A stretch of 64,000 nucleotides of DNA. Source: Ketobacter sp. MCCC 1A13808 (lineage in GTDB: Bacteria > Pseudomonadota > Gammaproteobacteria > Pseudomonadales > Ketobacteraceae). The notes beneath the pieces are model-generated. The model saw only the letters and a program-made list of their open reading frames with translations. It had not been told where the DNA came from and searched no databases. Below are positions 1 through 9,009 of this stretch, piece after piece. Both the position numbers and the translations under genes were made by a program. Every line of letters begins with the position of its first letter. Within the stretch, counting starts at the first letter, position 1. The stretch is from positions 62,001 to 126,000 of the forward strand of contig NZ_VRKW01000007.1 of assembly GCF_009746715.1 (NCBI RefSeq), written 5' to 3'.

Positions 1-1955
1 TCGACCCCTCCGCCTGTGATCTCGATTGTGCGACTGAAATTGTGGAATACCTGGCGCTAACTTATTGGGGTGATACCGACCCGGAAGAACCGACCGATCC
101 AGTGGACCCGGAGCCAACAGGACCGATTCTGGGCGAAGGCACGCCGGACGCTGGCCGCTGTACTGACAGTGTCGATTTGTCTGCTCCCATTCTATCCAAT
201 AGCCTGGGCTTTGATCTGGAAAACACCCGCAACGCGGTATCGGCCATTAACTCTTCTAATGTCGATCAGCTCGAATTCAAATTTGCACACGTTGCCCCGA
301 ACACGGAATCCAAACGTGGTGCACCAGCAGTAACAGAGCAAGCCGTGTTCGTGATCGGAAGCAACAGCCTACATGCCGTCAATCGCACCACAGGTTGTGA
401 ATATTGGCAGTACGAAAGTGAGTTCGAACTGCGGACTTCATCCGTTCTCTATGAACCCAGTATCGGCATGGTGTTTGTCGGAGATCGAGACGGCAGTGTC
501 CATGCAGTGGACGCAAAATCCGGTCAATTACGCTGGAAGGATTTCGCCGGTATCGACGACAGCGAACCGAGCCAGGCACGCCAGATGTTAACCGGCGGTA
601 TGCTGTTCCATGACGGCAAATTGATTGTACCTGTTAGCAGTATCGAGGTATTCACACCGATCGTTGAACCGTGCTGTGATAATCACGGTATGGTACGTGC
701 CTACGACGCCCTTACCGGCATGGATCTATGGCAATACCATACCACCGAAGCAGCGATGATCTATGGCGATTTCCAAGGCCCGAGCGGGGCACCGGTCTGG
801 TCGACTCCGACCATTGATGTCGCACGCAACTCGGTTTATTTCGGCACTGGCCAGAACTATTCTGAACCCGCTACGATGACCTCGGACGCGATCATCGCAG
901 TGGATCTGGACACGGGCAAAGAAAAATGGATATTCCAGGCCCGGACGGGAGACGTTTGGACGCTCTTCAATGACGACTCGTTAACCGGGCTGGATTTTGA
1001 CTTCGGTGCTTCACCGATTCTGGTGCAGGATGGACGCACACTCATAGCCGGTGACAAAAGCGGCACCGTCTACTCCCTGAATCCGGAAAGCGGTGCATTA
1101 AACTGGAAACGTCAACTCGGCGTGGGCAGCAAGCTGGGCGGTGTTCACTGGAATATGGCAGCGGATGCGAGTCGAGTTTACGTGGGGATTGCTGATAAAG
1201 CCCCAGCGTTGATTGATCCGGACATCGCCATGCCGGATGAAGAACGACCCGGGGTATTTGCATTGGACCTGAACACCGGTGACATCCTTTGGGAACAACA
1301 CCCTACCCATATGTACCAGGGCGAAGAATTCAACTCCTCTTTCTCCGCGTCTGTCGCCGTGACCAATGATGTTGTTTTCGCAGGCTCACTGGATGGTGTA
1401 ATGCACGCATTTAAGTCCAGTGACGGCACACCCTTGTGGACGTTCGACACAGACACCCGTGTGCAGGGCATCAACGGCATCCTGGGCAGCGGCGGCACCA
1501 TCGACTCAGTCGGGCCAGTGATCGGCGGCAGTAATCTGTTGATCAACTCAGGCTACAACGTGTTTGGCGGTGAAACCCAATACCAGGGCGGCCCCGGAAA
1601 CGCGACCTTCGTACTCGGTTTGCCTGAATCAAGCGAGCCCACAGACCCGGAAGAACCTACAGACCCGGTCGACCCGACAGAGCCCACCGAGCCGGAAGAA
1701 CCCACAGACCCGGTTGACCCGACAGAGCCCACCGAGCCGGATTTCACAGTCGGCGCCGAGCTATATGAGCAGCAGTGCTCGGGATGTCATGGTGACCAGG
1801 CACAGGGCGGCACCTTTCCCGCACTGGATCAGGCGACGGACTTCGAAGGCTTCGTAGGGGAAACCACTGACACGATGCCACCACGCAATCCAGGCTCCTG
1901 CGATACGCAATGCGCAACGGCTATCGCGGAGTATCTGAGAGCCACTTACTGGTAG
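1..1955 (+). CDS. PQQ-dependent quinohemoprotein dehydrogenase (PVA-dehydrogenase-like), 5' end outside window
   Basis: Periplasmic-type dehydrogenase predicted to oxidise an alcohol with PQQ and pass electrons to heme c. The frame is open from nt 3, so the GTG at 42 is not a credible start. The first residues (nt 3-65) contain CDLDC and VEYL and match the protein's own C-terminus (CDTQC, AEYL), so they look like the end of a first cytochrome c domain. Then come an acidic Pro-rich linker (about nt 75-125), an eight-bladed-type PQQ propeller (about nt 165-1620, with repeated AVDxxTG and W motifs), a second EEPTDPVDPTEP linker, and a C-terminal cytochrome c domain with the heme motif CSGCH at nt 1776-1790 and a likely Met ligand in DTMPPRNP. 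The propeller resembles polyvinyl-alcohol dehydrogenase. The substrate is not determinable here. The facing pqq operon fits the cofactor assignment. Confidence 0.8.
   Translation, partial: DPSACDLDCATEIVEYLALTYWGDTDPEEPTDPVDPEPTGPILGEGTPDAGRCTDSVDLSAPILSNSLGFDLENTRNAVSAINSSNVDQLEFKFAHVAPNTESKRGAPAVTEQAVFVIGSNSLHAVNRTTGCEYWQYESEFELRTSSVLYEPSIGMVFVGDRDGSVHAVDAKSGQLRWKDFAGIDDSEPSQARQMLTGGMLFHDGKLIVPVSSIEVFTPIVEPCCDNHGMVRAYDALTGMDLWQYHTTEAAMIYGDFQGPSGAPVWSTPTIDVARNSVYFGTGQNYSEPATMTSDAIIAVDLDTGKEKWIFQARTGDVWTLFNDDSLTGLDFDFGASPILVQDGRTLIAGDKSGTVYSLNPESGALNWKRQLGVGSKLGGVHWNMAADASRVYVGIADKAPALIDPDIAMPDEERPGVFALDLNTGDILWEQHPTHMYQGEEFNSSFSASVAVTNDVVFAGSLDGVMHAFKSSDGTPLWTFDTDTRVQGINGILGSGGTIDSVGPVIGGSNLLINSGYNVFGGETQYQGGPGNATFVLGLPESSEPTDPEEPTDPVDPTEPTEPEEPTDPVDPTEPTEPDFTVGAELYEQQCSGCHGDQAQGGTFPALDQATDFEGFVGETTDTMPPRNPGSCDTQCATAIAEYLRATYW
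1650..1739 (+). repeat. Two 45-bp tandem repeats encoding an acidic Pro/Thr/Glu linker
   Basis: Units 1650-1694 and 1695-1739 differ at two positions that I can see, both silent. Each encodes 15 residues of the EEPTDPVDPTEPTEP type. The repeat joins the propeller to the C-terminal cytochrome domain. A shorter related linker sits before the propeller. Such tracts can change copy number by slippage. Confidence 0.9.
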
Positions 1956-1970
1956 CCTTTGATCAGCAAC

Positions 1971-2006
1971 AAAAAAGGCAGGCTGAGAAACCAGTCTGCC
2001 TTTTTT
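1971..2006. terminator. Bidirectional terminator between the quinohemoprotein gene and pqqC
   Basis: Left arm AAAAAAGGCAG (1971-1981) pairs perfectly with CTGCCTTTTTT (1996-2006) around a 14-nt loop. The A-run and T-run give a U-tract on either strand. It lies between two convergent stop codons. Confidence 0.85.
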
Positions 2007-2034
2007 GTCTTTAGATGAGGTTTTGATTCGCGTT

Positions 2035-2766
2035 TCAGTGCGATACGTCTAAAGGGCAACTGTGAAAAGGGGGCTGCTGATGTACATAGGCCATGTGCAT
2101 CGCGTCCAGCATGCTCCAAAGTACATCCAGTTTGAATTGCAGAATAGAAAGCGCATGATTTTGCGCTTCGCGGGTCTCAAAATAATCCAAGGTGATACGG
2201 AGACCGTGCTCCACATCCCGGCGTGCCTGAGACAAACGGGATTGGAAATACTGATAGCCCTGCGGCTCAATCCAGCGGTAATGCTGCGGCCAGTTATCCA
2301 ATCGGCTGCGGTGAATTTCCGGTGCAAACAACTCCGTCAACGAAGAGCAAGCGGCCTCCTGCCAGCTGGCACGGCGAGCAAAGTTAACATAGGCATCGCA
2401 GGCAAAGCGAACGCCGGGCAATACACGTTGCTGGGAAACGATGTCTTCACGGGACATTCCAACCGCTTCGCCCAATCGTAACCAGGCTTCGATACCACCC
2501 TCTTCTCCGTCGGCACCATCGTGATCCAGGATGCGCTGAACCCACTCTCTGCGCACGTCCCGGTCAGTACAATTCGCCAGTATTGCCGCATCCTTTAGGG
2601 GAATATTAACCTGATAGTAATAACGATTGGCAACCCAGCCTTGAATCTCCTGCTGCGTACACAACCCCTGATTCATCCGCACTTGAAACGGATGGTAAAT
2701 ATGGTACAGGCGACCTTTTGCTCTCAAGGCCTGTTCGAACTGCTGCTTGGTTAAAGGCGTGTTCAT
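2035..2766 (-). CDS. pqqC: Pyrroloquinoline-quinone synthase PqqC
   Basis: Cofactor-free oxidase that carries out the final ring closure and multi-electron oxidation giving PQQ. The 243-residue length and all-helical TenA/PqqC-type sequence are typical, with family stretches such as [19 protein letters not shown] and EEGGIEAWL near the N-terminal half. It is the last gene of the operon, 36 bp after pqqE. In the common arrangement pqqC follows pqqB, so its place at the end is unusual. No damage to the reading frame is seen. Confidence 0.95.
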   Translation of the reverse strand: MNTPLTKQQFEQALRAKGRLYHIYHPFQVRMNQGLCTQQEIQGWVANRYYYQVNIPLKDAAILANCTDRDVRREWVQRILDHDGADGEEGGIEAWLRLGEAVGMSREDIVSQQRVLPGVRFACDAYVNFARRASWQEAACSSLTELFAPEIHRSRLDNWPQHYRWIEPQGYQYFQSRLSQARRDVEHGLRITLDYFETREAQNHALSILQFKLDVLWSMLDAMHMAYVHQQPPFHSCPLDVSH

Positions 2767-2802
2767 AAGAAATAGGCTCTGCTAATGACGGACTTTTTAA
2801 GT

Positions 2803-3978
2803 TTATTCGGGGCAATCTGCCAAGGCTTTCCCATTGCGGCTGTTGCGCCAGACGATTTTATCGACGGCATCGGAATGCGGCCGTGAAGACGCCAGTGTTG
2901 ACAGGGACTCCTTTTCCGTGGCTTGTACCAGGAAATCGGTAATCAAATGGTGCTGCGGCGATAATTCACACACGGGATCGGCGGCGTGCACATCCCCGGT
3001 CAGCAAGAACGCCTGACAACGACAACCTCCCAGATCCGCCTCTTTTTCCGGACAGCTCTTGCACGGCTCCTGCATCCATTGCGTACCGCGGAATTGATTA
3101 AAAGCCGCCGAATCATGCCAAATGCTTTGCAGGGACGCCTGCTTTACATTGGGAATGGCTAAACCGGGTATCACCCTGGCGCTCTGACAGGGTAAAACGT
3201 CTCCATCAGGTGCTACCGTCATAAACGTGGTGGCCCAACCATTGCAGCATTTTTTCGGACGGGTTTCATAATAATCAGGGGCGACAAAAAACACGTCCAT
3301 CGCCGGATGCTGCTTACGAAAGTCATTGGTTTGCTCTTCTGCCTTTTGAAGCTGTTCACGAGTAGGCAACAGTTGCTGCCGGTTCTGCAAAGCCCAGCCG
3401 TAATATTGCGTATTCGCCAGCTCGACAAATTGGGCACCCAAGGAAGCAGCCAGTCGCAAAAAATCAGGAACCTGATGCAGGTTATGGCGATGTAAAACAA
3501 AGTTCAGACCCAGGGCGATCTGACGCTCGATCACACTCCGGGTCATCGCCAGCTTGTGATCAAAACTATCAGTACCGCCAAAACGGTGATTGGTTTCGCG
3601 ATCGCTACCCTGAAAGCTAATCTGGATATGATCCAGACCGAGCCGTTTAAACTGATCCAGCTTCTCCGTGGTTAGACCAACGGCGGAGGTAATCAGATTA
3701 CAGAAATATCCAAGCGATTTCGCCGCCGCCAAAATTTCTGGCAGATCCTGGCGCAACAACGGCTCGCCACCGGATAAGCCCAATTGCACTGCACCTAACT
3801 TTCGTGCCTGCTGCAAAACATCAATCCATTGCGCCGTATTCAGCTCGTGCTTACGGCTACGATAAAAATCCGTTGGATTCGAACAGTAGGGGCATTGCAA
3901 TGGGCAGGCGTAAGTCAGCTCCGCCAACAACCACAGCGGGATCGGACGGGCGCTGTTAAAAAATGATTCAGCCGGCAT
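2803..3978 (-). CDS. pqqE: PqqA peptide cyclase PqqE (radical SAM/SPASM)
   Basis: Forms the carbon-carbon bond between the Glu and Tyr side chains of PqqA, using PqqD as peptide chaperone. With the ATG at 3978, the radical-SAM cluster motif CxxxCxxC is Cys25, Cys29 and Cys32 (ACPLQCPYC). The C-terminal SPASM region carries the expected cysteines (CNGW, PCQSA, PCKSC, GGCRCQAF). The start at 3978 gives the usual MPAESF-type N-terminus and overlaps the pqqD stop by 11 bp. A longer frame to 4005 adds nine residues inside pqqD and is less likely. Confidence 0.95.
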   Translation of the reverse strand: MPAESFFNSARPIPLWLLAELTYACPLQCPYCSNPTDFYRSRKHELNTAQWIDVLQQARKLGAVQLGLSGGEPLLRQDLPEILAAAKSLGYFCNLITSAVGLTTEKLDQFKRLGLDHIQISFQGSDRETNHRFGGTDSFDHKLAMTRSVIERQIALGLNFVLHRHNLHQVPDFLRLAASLGAQFVELANTQYYGWALQNRQQLLPTREQLQKAEEQTNDFRKQHPAMDVFFVAPDYYETRPKKCCNGWATTFMTVAPDGDVLPCQSARVIPGLAIPNVKQASLQSIWHDSAAFNQFRGTQWMQEPCKSCPEKEADLGGCRCQAFLLTGDVHAADPVCELSPQHHLITDFLVQATEKESLSTLASSRPHSDAVDKIVWRNSRNGKALADCPE

Positions 3979-4282
3979 CAACCAGCCAGCCTTGCTGCAG
4001 CGCATCCGCGACGAACTCTTCTACATCCTGCGCTATTACATCCGCCGGTGCATCTGCAAATGCAGCACATAACCGGGTCACCAAGGCCGAAAGAGTGACC
4101 GGCTCCAGACAACGTTGTAAAATTTCTGTAGCGGTTGCACTGAGGCGCACCATGCCCTCCGGATACAGCAACACGTGGCATTGCTGGGCTTCTTCCCACT
4201 GCAGACGATAATGACTATTCACATGAAAAGCACGGTGAAGCGTTGGTTGATCGGGCGCGCTCGATTCGTTATCCATGATCAA
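3968..4282 (-). CDS. pqqD: PQQ biosynthesis peptide chaperone PqqD
   Basis: Small protein of 104 residues that binds the PqqA peptide and presents it to PqqE. The sequence shows the typical PqqD core ([23 protein letters not shown] region, then SATATEIL and a C-terminal DVEEFV helix). Its start overlaps the pqqB stop by 4 bp and its end overlaps pqqE, indicating translational coupling within the operon. The N-terminal extension of about 25 residues before the core is slightly long for the family. Confidence 0.93.
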   Translation of the reverse strand: MIMDNESSAPDQPTLHRAFHVNSHYRLQWEEAQQCHVLLYPEGMVRLSATATEILQRCLEPVTLSALVTRLCAAFADAPADVIAQDVEEFVADALQQGWLVDAG

Positions 4283-5196
4283 TTCAACTCTATGCGCATA
4301 CCGTCGTAAGCCACTTCCACGCCCTCTGCCTGTACCTGCATTCGTTGCGGGGAATTTTCGTCGAGTATGGGGTTGGTGTTATTGATGTGAATCAGAATTT
4401 TGCGGGGCTTGGACATGGAACCTAACAAATTCAACATACCCTGCGGTCCGGATTGCGGCAAATGGCCCATGTCCGCGGCCTTGCGATCACCCAGCCCCGC
4501 CACCGCCATCTCATCTTCCTGCCAGAATGTTCCGTCCACCAACAAACAATCCGCCGCCGCCATGCATTCCAGGGTTAACGACGTCATTTGACCGAGGCCC
4601 GGTGCATAAAACAACGTTTTGCCGCTACGCTCATCGGTCACCAAAATACCGATGTTATCGCCGACATGCGGATCCTGGCGATGCGGGCTGTAAGGCGGCG
4701 CCTTGCCGGAAACAGGAATCGCAGTAAAACGGAGATGTTCTATCCCCCCGATGGCAAAGGATTCCCCATCCAAAGGAATATCAAATCGGTTGATTCCCCC
4801 ATTCCAGTGCTTGAGCATATTAAACAACGGAAAACCGGTCGTAAGATCCTCATACACCATATCCGTACAATAGACTTCATGAGGACAACCTTCCCGCAGC
4901 ATCAGTAAACCGGTGGTATGATCGATCTGACTGTCCATAAACACAATGGCTTTAATGGCGGTATCACGCAATTGCCGCGCGGGTTGCAAATCGGGGTTGG
5001 CAGCAAGTTGTGTCAGAATGTCCGGTGAGGTATTGAATAACACCCACGCCACACCATCTGCACTGACCGCAATGGAAGACTGGGTTCTGGGCAGCGCATT
5101 CAGCGTACCCTTGCGTACGCCACGGCAGTTCGGGCAATTACAATTCCACTGCGGAAACCCGCCACCGGCAGCAGAACCTAAAATTCGGATATACAT
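4279..5196 (-). CDS. pqqB: PQQ biosynthesis protein PqqB (metallo-beta-lactamase fold)
   Basis: Member of the metallo-beta-lactamase superfamily, described as a hydroxylase acting on the diamino-acid intermediate of PQQ synthesis. The N-terminus [14 protein letters not shown] is the family signature, with the CNCPNC zinc site at Cys19, Cys21 and Cys24. The length of 305 residues is normal. [12 protein letters not shown] and HINNTNPI motifs follow in order. It lies 138 bp after pqqA and overlaps pqqD. Confidence 0.95.
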   Translation of the reverse strand: MYIRILGSAAGGGFPQWNCNCPNCRGVRKGTLNALPRTQSSIAVSADGVAWVLFNTSPDILTQLAANPDLQPARQLRDTAIKAIVFMDSQIDHTTGLLMLREGCPHEVYCTDMVYEDLTTGFPLFNMLKHWNGGINRFDIPLDGESFAIGGIEHLRFTAIPVSGKAPPYSPHRQDPHVGDNIGILVTDERSGKTLFYAPGLGQMTSLTLECMAAADCLLVDGTFWQEDEMAVAGLGDRKAADMGHLPQSGPQGMLNLLGSMSKPRKILIHINNTNPILDENSPQRMQVQAEGVEVAYDGMRIELN

Positions 5197-5334
5197 CGGA
5201 AAACAACATTAGACGTCAGAAGAAAAATAACGGATAAAACCAAAAGCAGCTAACACCCACGGCGCCGCTGCTAAAAGTGAAAATCCGGAAGGACAGGCTC
5301 GGACTGAGTTAAATCAGGTTAGCGAACCAAGTAT

Positions 5335-5406
5335 TCAACGGACTGAGAAATACATCGTGATTTCAAAGCCGAGACGAACGTTCTGATAAGTTGGTTTGGT
5401 CCACAT
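5335..5406 (-). CDS. pqqA: PQQ precursor peptide PqqA (23 aa)
   Basis: Twenty-three-residue substrate peptide of PQQ synthesis. Reading 5406 to 5335 gives MWTKPTYQNVRLGF, then EITMYFSVR and a TGA stop. The Glu15-x-x-x-Tyr19 pair is the exact spacing of the two residues joined and converted into PQQ. An AGGA ribosome site lies about 8 nt before the ATG. The gene is easily missed because of its size. It heads the operon, and the 138-bp gap to pqqB may allow the peptide to be made in excess. Confidence 0.96.
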   Translation of the reverse strand: MWTKPTYQNVRLGFEITMYFSVR

Positions 5407-5483
5407 AGCAAATTCCTTTTGTATTGTAGGTTGTCTGTGTTTACTGAAGACAAACTTCATTCAGGGTTGAACAGAAAAATACC

Positions 5484-5511
5484 ATACTACACCCCTATAG
5501 ACTGTAATCAA
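5484..5511 (-). promoter_or_regulatory. Candidate sigma70 promoter for pqqA
   Basis: On the minus strand a TTGATT box (5511-5506), a 16-nt spacer and a TAGTAT box (5489-5484) lie about 78 bp before the pqqA start. This is a match by eye only. Confidence 0.4.
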
Positions 5512-5540
5512 GCTCACAATTAGCCTGAGTAAGCACTGAT

Positions 5541-6821
5541 TTATCCCTTTTTGGCTTTCTTTTTCACGGCACCCGTTTTTATTTTCTTCTTTTTCTTTTT
5601 GGTGCCTGCAGCCTTACCTGAATTCTTGAGCTTTTTAGGCCCGGTATACTGGGCTTTCAGGCCCTGCACGACACGACGCCTCAAAGTTATGCCCAAATAA
5701 CGTTGGATACTGGCCATTTTATTCCACTCCAAATCAGAGATCAGGGAAACCGCCTTCCCTTCCTGGCCTGCCCGTCCCGTTCTGCCCACCCGGTGTGCAT
5801 GATCATCACCGGTACGAGCTACAGAATAATTAATAACCAGCCCAACCCCCTCTATATCCAGGCCTCTTGCTGCCAGGTCCGTCGCCACCAGTACCTGAAT
5901 TCGTTGTTGCCTGAATTCGGTCATGACTTTTTTGCGCAAGCTTTGATTCAGCTCACCGTGTATATAGCTGACCTTGAGTTTTTTATATCGCAGAAAGCTA
6001 CTGAGCTGTTCGCACTGCAAACGACTGGAGCAGAATACAAACACCTTATCCGCTTGCTCCTCTTCGATCAGGGCAAACGTGAGCGCTTCTTTGTGCTTGC
6101 GATCGTCCGACAACACCAACTGCTGTACTATGTGACTATGGTCTGCTTTTTGAGAGCCCACTTCGATGGAAACCGGATCAACAAACTGCGCCCGGATAGG
6201 ACTCATACTCTCGTGATCCAAGGTCGCAGAGAACAGCAGGTTCTGGCGTTTTGCTCGACATTGCGATGAAATGACTTTGAGGTCTTCCGCAAACCCCATT
6301 TGCAGCATCCGGTCCGCCTCATCCAGCAACAAAAATTCAATGCTGCCCAGATCCATCGACTCCGACTCAATGTGCTCTACCAGCCTGCCCGGCGTAGCGA
6401 TAAGTACTTCCGGATTTTTTCCCAGCGTACTGAGCTGCTTTTTGAAAGACTCACCACCGATGATCAGGGCGGCTTTGATCTCGGTGAATTCAGCCAGCTT
6501 CTGCAAGTGATCCAGGGTTTGCAATGCCAGCTCACGGGTCGGTAGCAAAATCAGCGCCCGGCTAACCTTATAAGGAGAGCGTATGTTCATCAGGCGATGT
6601 AACAACGGCAACAGAAAAGCCGCAGTCTTACCACTGCCAGTCGGCGCAGACACCATAACGTCGCTGCCCTCCAGGATGGCGGGGATGGCCAGGGATTGCA
6701 CCTCGGTGGCGCTGTTGAAACCCAGATTCTCGGTCGCTTTTAGTAGTGCTGGTTCGAGGGGCAAATCGAGTAGCGATAACACGGGCAGAGACTTCCTGAA
6801 CGAAAAATGAATGGCCCGCAT
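5541..6821 (-). CDS. DEAD-box ATP-dependent RNA helicase
   Basis: RNA-remodelling helicase of the RhlE/SrmB-like group. All core motifs are present in order: APTGSGKT (Walker A), PTRELA, TPGRL, LLDEADRM (Walker B), SAT, ATDLAARGLDIEG and HRVGRTGRAG. The C-terminus is a short Lys-rich tail, probably for RNA binding. The start is uncertain. ATG 6821 lacks a ribosome site, whereas GTG 6782 has AGGAAG nine nt upstream and would place the N-terminus where relatives usually begin. It diverges from the response regulator gene. Specific RNA target unknown. Confidence 0.9.
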   Translation of the reverse strand: MRAIHFSFRKSLPVLSLLDLPLEPALLKATENLGFNSATEVQSLAIPAILEGSDVMVSAPTGSGKTAAFLLPLLHRLMNIRSPYKVSRALILLPTRELALQTLDHLQKLAEFTEIKAALIIGGESFKKQLSTLGKNPEVLIATPGRLVEHIESESMDLGSIEFLLLDEADRMLQMGFAEDLKVISSQCRAKRQNLLFSATLDHESMSPIRAQFVDPVSIEVGSQKADHSHIVQQLVLSDDRKHKEALTFALIEEEQADKVFVFCSSRLQCEQLSSFLRYKKLKVSYIHGELNQSLRKKVMTEFRQQRIQVLVATDLAARGLDIEGVGLVINYSVARTGDDHAHRVGRTGRAGQEGKAVSLISDLEWNKMASIQRYLGITLRRRVVQGLKAQYTGPKKLKNSGKAAGTKKKKKKIKTGAVKKKAKKG

Positions 6822-6949
6822 AGTAACAGAAATCAAGCGACTTCAGGGGAAGAAATGTTCATGCTACAGTAGTATGAAACAATAATAGCACTCTGGATAA
6901 GAGGGCATTAATTGCAACTCCGCACTTTATATTCATTTGGGAATACGGC

Positions 6950-7651
6950 ATGCCTGCAGAAGACTTTGTCGCCACCATCCTGTTAGTTGAAGACCACAAA
7001 CCCCTGGCCGAAACGGTTATCCTGTATTTGGAAAATGCTGGCTATACATTGGATTATTCTGCCGACGGTCTATCCGCTCTGCATCTGGCAACCACCAATC
7101 AATACGACGCCATCGTGCTGGATATACTGCTTCCTGGTATCAATGGCTTTGAAATCTGCCACAAACTGCGCGCTGAAGCCCTGATCAGCACACCGATCCT
7201 GATGCTGACTGCCCGCGATCAGTTAGAGGACAAGTTGCGTGGTTTTCAAAATGGTGCGGACGATTACCTGGTCAAGCCGTTCGATCTGCCGGAGCTGGAT
7301 GTCCGCCTGCAAGCCCTGATCCGGCGTCAAAGGGGTGAATTGGAACAGCAGACCCTGCAAGTGGGCGATCTGATCCTGAATCCCCGTAGCATGACGGCCA
7401 CCAGACAAGGGCGGGACCTGCCACTGAAACCGACCGGGTTCAGGATTTTGAAAATACTCATGCGCGAAAGCCCTGCCATGGTGAAGCGGGAAGCACTGGA
7501 AAGAGAGCTCTGGGGCGACATGATCCCGGACAGTGACGCCCTTAGGAGCCATATATATCAGCTTAGGAAAGCCATCGACAAACCGTTTGCGCAGCCCATG
7601 ATTCAAACTTACCCCGGTGTGGGTGTAAAACTGGTAACCCCTGCAACTTGA
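6950..7651 (+). CDS. OmpR/PhoB-family response regulator
   Basis: Two-component transcription factor. The receiver domain (residues 8-120) has the acidic pocket (VEDH), phospho-acceptor Asp58 in VLDILLPG, a Thr in LTARD and the conserved Lys in YLVKPF. A winged-helix OmpR-type DNA-binding domain follows (about 135-230, with LKPTGFRILKIL and SHIYQLRKAID). It is tail-to-tail with the histidine kinase gene, with one base between the two stop codons, and they are probably partners. The spacer before the start shows only a weak ribosome site. Confidence 0.92.
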   Translation: MPAEDFVATILLVEDHKPLAETVILYLENAGYTLDYSADGLSALHLATTNQYDAIVLDILLPGINGFEICHKLRAEALISTPILMLTARDQLEDKLRGFQNGADDYLVKPFDLPELDVRLQALIRRQRGELEQQTLQVGDLILNPRSMTATRQGRDLPLKPTGFRILKILMRESPAMVKREALERELWGDMIPDSDALRSHIYQLRKAIDKPFAQPMIQTYPGVGVKLVTPAT

Positions 7652-7652
7652 T

Positions 7653-8972
7653 TTACAACATGCGGGCTCGGGGGAAATAAACCGTTATAGCGCTGCCCTT
7701 ACCCGGCTCGCTGGCGATCTCCAGCTGCCAGCCGAACCGTTGGCACAACCGGTCCACAATAGACAGTCCCAAACCGTGTCCCTTGCCATCATTGGCACTA
7801 CGATAAAACGGCTGCAATACTTTCTTTTGCATCTCGGAATTCATTCCCGGCCCTTCGTCCTGCACGGTCACTGACTCCGCGCCGATGCGAATCGTGACGG
7901 CTGCTCCGGCGCCATGAACCAGCGCGTTCTTAAGCAGATTGGTGAACAGGATATTGAGCACTTTATCCGGAGCAAGAACTTCGAATCGAGACTCATTGAC
8001 AACATCAATAGCGGTACTGCGTGTCTCCTGCACGCCTTCGCTGACAGATGCGACGACACCGGTCACCAGGGTGGCGATCAGATCATTGATCACGATGTTG
8101 ACCTTATCCAGCTTGCCATCGTCTTCCCGTGCCAACATCAACAGCGTTTCCGACAGACTCACCATATCATCAATGGTTTGCCGCATGCGCATCACGACCG
8201 TTGCGCCTTTTTCTGTAAACGTTTCCATTTGATCCAACACATCCAGCGACCCCTTCAGCACCGCTAACGGAGTGCGCAATTCATGAGACGCATCGCGAGT
8301 AAAGGTTCGCTCGCGTTCAACAAAGGATTGCAAACGAAAGGTAAAGTGTTCGATGGCGGTCGCCAAACTGTCGATATCCGCATCCACCTCGTGAAAAGGC
8401 TTGAGTGCCTGATCAAGATGTTGACTGTCGGTGACATTGGCCGCCTCAACCACCTTCGCCAGTTTCACCACGGGAGAAATAACACGTTGCGATTGACGAA
8501 AAGTAAACCAGGACGCAGAGTAAATCAGGATCAGCACCAACGTTAACGGTGCGACGCCGAAAAATATCGCAAGCTTAGAGACCTGTTCTTCCTTGAACAG
8601 TAAATACAGACGCTCCCCGTTTCGTTCTGTGACCAATACCAAAGGCGACTTTCCATCAATTTGCTGCCGCCCATAGCCCGGAGGTAAAGGCTGAAGTGCT
8701 GCGGGTAAGCTACCAAGCTTGTCCAGGTGCGCTTTATAACCGCGCATATTTTTAGTATTGGGCAACGGGTATTCGCCATACGCCTGTTCGAGTTGAAAAT
8801 AATGTTCGGCTTCACTGGTCAAGGCTTCTTTTACCAACACATTTTCCGCAATTTTGTAGGCAGCGAATACCCCCAACGCAGTAGCGACACTCACTAACGT
8901 TGCCTGCATCGCAAACACACGAATCAGGCGCGATTGAATGCCTTTTCTTTTTTTCGGTAATGAGTAAGCCAT
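7653..8972 (-). CDS. Sensor histidine kinase (HAMP-HisKA-HATPase)
   Basis: Inner-membrane sensor kinase. Two membrane segments (about residues 20-40 and 136-156) flank a short periplasmic sensor. The phospho-acceptor is His230 in DASHELRTPLAVLKG. The ATP-binding domain has the N box (NLLKNALVHGAG), G1 (VQDEGPGM) and G2 (GHGLGLSIVDRL). ATG 8972 is preferred over an upstream TTG at 9026 that would overlap the neighbouring gene. Its likely partner is the convergent response regulator. Being on the opposite strand to its partner means the two are not co-transcribed. Confidence 0.9.
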   Translation of the reverse strand: MAYSLPKKRKGIQSRLIRVFAMQATLVSVATALGVFAAYKIAENVLVKEALTSEAEHYFQLEQAYGEYPLPNTKNMRGYKAHLDKLGSLPAALQPLPPGYGRQQIDGKSPLVLVTERNGERLYLLFKEEQVSKLAIFFGVAPLTLVLILIYSASWFTFRQSQRVISPVVKLAKVVEAANVTDSQHLDQALKPFHEVDADIDSLATAIEHFTFRLQSFVERERTFTRDASHELRTPLAVLKGSLDVLDQMETFTEKGATVVMRMRQTIDDMVSLSETLLMLAREDDGKLDKVNIVINDLIATLVTGVVASVSEGVQETRSTAIDVVNESRFEVLAPDKVLNILFTNLLKNALVHGAGAAVTIRIGAESVTVQDEGPGMNSEMQKKVLQPFYRSANDGKGHGLGLSIVDRLCQRFGWQLEIASEPGKGSAITVYFPRARML

Positions 8973-9009
8973 GTTTATTTCGCTGCTTGGTCTGAGAATG
9001 GTCGCCCGC

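Noticed and set aside
42-44. GTG as the start of the quinohemoprotein
   Set aside because: The frame stays open to the window edge and the residues before it match a cytochrome c tail, so the real start is outside the window.
1553-1747. Minus-strand open frame rich in Gly, Ser and Val
   Set aside because: It is the antisense of the repetitive linker, low in complexity, with no ribosome site.
5703-6269. 188-codon plus-strand frame inside the helicase gene
   Set aside because: It lies wholly antisense to conserved helicase motifs and resembles no protein family.
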